This document shows positions 4,340 through 6,666 of a DNA stretch of 6,666 bases, piece after piece (position 1 is the first letter of the stretch; each line of letters starts with the position of its first letter). The notes under the pieces were generated by a model. It made no database searches. It had not been told where the DNA came from and was given only the letters and a program-made list of their open reading frames with translations. Source of the DNA: Victivallales bacterium. GTDB lineage: Bacteria > Verrucomicrobiota > Lentisphaeria > Victivallales > JAADHT01. The position numbers were made by a program, and so were the translations under genes. Location: NCBI GenBank assembly GCA_016930955.1, contig JAFGFR010000312.1, positions 1-6,666 on the forward strand, given 5' to 3'.

Positions 4340-6666
4340 ATGGCGGAAAACCTATACAGCGAGATTCTCGACAACGAGCATCCGAACCACTACCATTTGC
4401 TGTGTCTGAAGCTTTTCGAGAGCAACCAGGAAGTCATCCATCAGGCGGGGTTGCGCCAGATGAAGAAGCTCAAGGCCTGGGACCTGCACGAGGACAAGGG
4501 CACGGCGGCACAAGTCCGCGAGATGCACGTCCAGCTAAGCTGTGCCCTGGCAACACTGGAGGATCCGGAGAAGAAGAGCGCCTACGACAAGACCCTTGCC
4601 GAGAAGCTGGGAACGATAAATCCCTATGAAAGGGGCAAATCTACTGCAGCAGACTTTGAGAACAAGTGTCCCGCATGCGGTGTTCAAAACGCCACGGATG
4701 CACGTTTCTGTGTCGGATGCGGTGAATCTCTTTTCCAGCCATGTTTGGAATGCGGCAGAGAAACACTGAACTGCATGCGTTTCTGCCCTCAGTGCGGGAC
4801 CGACAACAGTGCGTTCACGACAATCGCCGGCATCGTCGCCAACATAAAGGATTATCACTCTAAGCGTAATTGGGAGAGCGTGGTCGAGGAGGCATCAAAA
4901 TTGCCCAAGGATGCCAAAGTCACTGGGAAGAAAGGTGTTCGCTTGATGAAAACAGCCTCGAAATTGACGAATGAAGCAATAGGGCATATCGAGGCCATCC
5001 CGCGTTTGGAAGAGACAATCCAGGTGTTTCTGGAAGAAGATGACTATGAGCCGGCAATGAGGCTGGTCGGAGAGTTGGATGCGCGGGTTGCCGATCCTTC
5101 AGAGACAGAGAAAATCAAGGGTATAATCCTTGATCGCATAGAGGAGACTAAACGTCGCGTTCGAGAATCCTTGGAACAACGGGCTTTCAACAAACTCTTA
5201 TTGAATATCCAGGCACTCCAAGAGAGAAACAACATCCCGGATGCTATCTCGCTTTGCCAAGAGTGGTTGAGTGAGAACCCACATGCCAATGATGCACGCC
5301 TGAAGCAGATATCCGAAATAATTGCCTTTCTAACTTTTCTAAAAAGTTCGAATGATAAGGCTTTAGCGGAAAAGAAACGTAAGCTGCTTTTACTTGGCGT
5401 GGCATTGGCATCTATTACTCTTTTGTGCCTGCTTCTCTTTTTCTGGGGGGGTAGGCAATACAAGCGCAACGAGACGTTCAAGGCCGCTTGTTACGCAGGC
5501 GAGGCGGCGATGCGGCTAAGCGACTACCAAACAGCAAAAGCCCAATTTGAACGTGCGTTGAAAATCAAACCTCGGCATTCTGCTACACTCGCTCGTTTAC
5601 GGTCGGCGATCGAGCACGAAGAAAGGCACGCAGAAGCGTACTGGAGGGATATTGCCAGCGGCAAGATTATTCCTTCAGCCAATGAATGGGCAAAAGCTGA
5701 ACAAGCCATGCTCAAAGCGGCAAGACATGGAGAAGCTGAAGCACAGTGCTTTCTGGGGGATATGTATTTTGAAGGGAATGGTGTGTCCAAAAATCTTAGC
5801 GAAGCCTTTCTCTGGTACCGCAAGGCGGCAGAGCTGGGGCTGGCCGTGGCCCAAAACAACCTCGGAGTGATGTACGCTAACGGGAAAGGCTTGGCGAAGG
5901 ACGAGGCTCAAGCCGCCGTATGGTACCGCAAGGCGGCGGAGCAGGGGCTGGCCATGGCCCAAAGCAACCTCGGAAGCATGTACTTCGACGGTCGCGGAGT
6001 GGCGAAGGACGAGGCGCAAGCCGCCGTATGGTACCGCAAGGCCGCGGAGAAGGGGAGTGATATTGCACAATTCAACCTCGGAAACATGTACTCCGACGGT
6101 TGCGGAGTGGCGAAAGACGAGGTGCAGGCCTTCTTCTGGTACTGCAAGGCGGCAAAGCAGGGGCTGGCCATGGCCCAAAACAGCCTCGGAAGCATGTACT
6201 CCGACGGTCGCGGAGTGGCGAAGGACGAGGCGCATGCCGTCTTTTGGTGCCGTGAGGCCGCGGAGCAGGGGTATCCCCCGGCACAATCCAACCTCGGAAG
6301 CATGTACTCCGACGGTCGCGGAGTGGCGAAAGACGAGGTGCAGGCCCTCTTCTGGTACCGCAAGGCGGCAAAGCAGGGGTATGCCGATGCCCAGTACAAC
6401 CTCGGATTGATGTACAAAAAAGGTAGGGGCGTGGCGAGGGACGATGTGCAAGCCGCGGCTTGGTTCCGCAAGGCGGCGGAGCAGGGGCTGGCCATGGCCC
6501 AAAACAGCCTCGGAAGCATGTACTCCGACGGTCGCGGAGTGGCGAAAGACCAGGTGCAGGCCTTCTTATGCTTCCGCAAGGCGGCGGAGCAGGGGTATGC
6601 CGATGCCCAGTACAACCTCGGATTGATGTACAAAAAAGGTAGGGGCGTGGCGAGGGACGATGTGCA
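4340..6666 (+). CDS. Membrane protein with J-like domain, double zinc ribbon, TPR and Sel1 repeats, 3' end missing
   Basis: The frame is open for 775 codons to the window edge. ATG 4340 is the first start after an in-frame TGA (4331); GAGGAG (4332-4337) precedes it by only 2 bases. Residues 15-86 resemble a DnaJ-type J domain (HYHLLCLKLFES at 17-28, DPEKKSAYD at 75-83) but have AWDLHEDKG where the HPD motif should be. This HPD-less form is, from memory, common in planctomycete and related proteins. Two zinc ribbons follow: Cys110/113/124/127 and Cys135/138/149/152. Residues 160-345 are charged and helical. KKRK then leads into a single transmembrane helix (about 349-371). Residues 380-413 form a TPR (YQTAKAQFERALKIKP). 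From 464 on there are eight complete 36-residue Sel1 repeats plus part of a ninth, the core being AQxxLGxMYxxGxGVxxD and WYRKAA. I infer an N-in topology with zinc ribbons inside and Sel1 repeats outside, acting as an interaction scaffold. Its partners and process are unknown. Confidence 0.93.
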   Translation, partial: MAENLYSEILDNEHPNHYHLLCLKLFESNQEVIHQAGLRQMKKLKAWDLHEDKGTAAQVREMHVQLSCALATLEDPEKKSAYDKTLAEKLGTINPYERGKSTAADFENKCPACGVQNATDARFCVGCGESLFQPCLECGRETLNCMRFCPQCGTDNSAFTTIAGIVANIKDYHSKRNWESVVEEASKLPKDAKVTGKKGVRLMKTASKLTNEAIGHIEAIPRLEETIQVFLEEDDYEPAMRLVGELDARVADPSETEKIKGIILDRIEETKRRVRESLEQRAFNKLLLNIQALQERNNIPDAISLCQEWLSENPHANDARLKQISEIIAFLTFLKSSNDKALAEKKRKLLLLGVALASITLLCLLLFFWGGRQYKRNETFKAACYAGEAAMRLSDYQTAKAQFERALKIKPRHSATLARLRSAIEHEERHAEAYWRDIASGKIIPSANEWAKAEQAMLKAARHGEAEAQCFLGDMYFEGNGVSKNLSEAFLWYRKAAELGLAVAQNNLGVMYANGKGLAKDEAQAAVWYRKAAEQGLAMAQSNLGSMYFDGRGVAKDEAQAAVWYRKAAEKGSDIAQFNLGNMYSDGCGVAKDEVQAFFWYCKAAKQGLAMAQNSLGSMYSDGRGVAKDEAHAVFWCREAAEQGYPPAQSNLGSMYSDGRGVAKDEVQALFWYRKAAKQGYADAQYNLGLMYKKGRGVARDDVQAAAWFRKAAEQGLAMAQNSLGSMYSDGRGVAKDQVQAFLCFRKAAEQGYADAQYNLGLMYKKGRGVARDDV
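5729..6666 (+). repeat. Tandem 108-bp array encoding Sel1-like repeats
   Basis: The unit is 108 bp (36 codons) with no indels. Units start at 5729, 5837, 5945, 6053, 6161, 6269, 6377, 6485 and 6593, the ninth being cut by the window end. Unit 1 is divergent and AT-richer; later units are GC-rich and close in sequence. 6372-6450 equals 6588-6666 over 79 bp (offset 216, two units, reaching the edge), and 6156-6222 equals 6480-6546 over 67 bp (offset 324, three units). Long silent-site identity between non-adjacent units indicates recent duplication or gene conversion. Because the period is a multiple of three, antisense frames also stay open here. Confidence 0.95.

Noticed and set aside
4192..4374. 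Minus-strand frame of 60 codons in the divergent promoter region
   Set aside because: It overlaps the plus-strand promoter and the start of the Sel1-repeat gene, has no convincing ribosome site, and its product resembles nothing.
5675..6633. Long repetitive open frames on the minus strand, up to 275 codons, opposite the Sel1 array
   Set aside because: They arise because the 108-bp unit is a multiple of three and lacks antisense stops in two frames. Both overlap each other and the well-supported plus-strand Sel1 gene, and their products are Arg/Ser/Pro/Cys-rich without a domain.
5729..6666. CRISPR-like array, because of regular repetition
   Set aside because: The 108-bp units are contiguous with no unique spacers and encode the Sel1 motif in frame, so this is a protein repeat.

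Overview
The window looks like bacterial chromosome at roughly 50-55% G+C (estimated by eye), with no rRNA, tRNA, IS element, phage gene or CRISPR array that I can recognise. The rightmost gene combines an N-terminal J-like domain lacking an HPD motif, paired zinc ribbons, one membrane span and Sel1 repeats. The left gene is a secreted protein with carboxypeptidase-regulatory-like and bacterial Ig-like domains. The J-like domain resembles one I associate with Planctomycetes and other PVC-superphylum bacteria (Lentisphaerae, Kiritimatiellota). That taxonomic guess rests on protein style alone and is tentative. Signal peptide, lipobox and sigma70-type promoter signals all fit a bacterium.

Layout, left to right. 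(1) 1-2277, minus strand: a large exported protein, at least 759 residues, whose C-terminus lies beyond the left edge. (2) 2278-2724: an intergenic stretch of about 450 bases, holding the terminator of the next operon, a pair of interleaved inverted repeats and a weak promoter candidate. (3) 2725-4078, minus strand: a compact three-gene operon read right to left, consisting of an unrecognised 71-residue protein, an ankyrin-type lipoprotein (joined by an ATGA overlap) and a Nif3/YbgI-family dinuclear metal protein. It has a good promoter (perfect TTGACA, 17-base spacer) and a stem-loop plus U-tract terminator. (4) 4079-4339: a divergent promoter region. (5) 4340-6666, plus strand: a membrane-anchored protein of at least 775 residues, with cytoplasmic-type J-like and zinc-ribbon domains, one transmembrane helix, a TPR and a growing array of 36-residue Sel1 repeats, running off the right edge.

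The three minus-strand operon genes are probably co-expressed, but no joint pathway is evident: Nif3-family proteins are widespread and their exact reaction is unsettled, and the two small upstream proteins have no assigned function. The two large partial genes look like independent units. The most unusual content is the domain combination of the right-hand gene, the recently homogenised DNA repeats inside it, the uncharacterised N-terminal half of the left-hand protein, and a cluster of TTGCG/CGCAA palindromes inside the Nif3-family gene.
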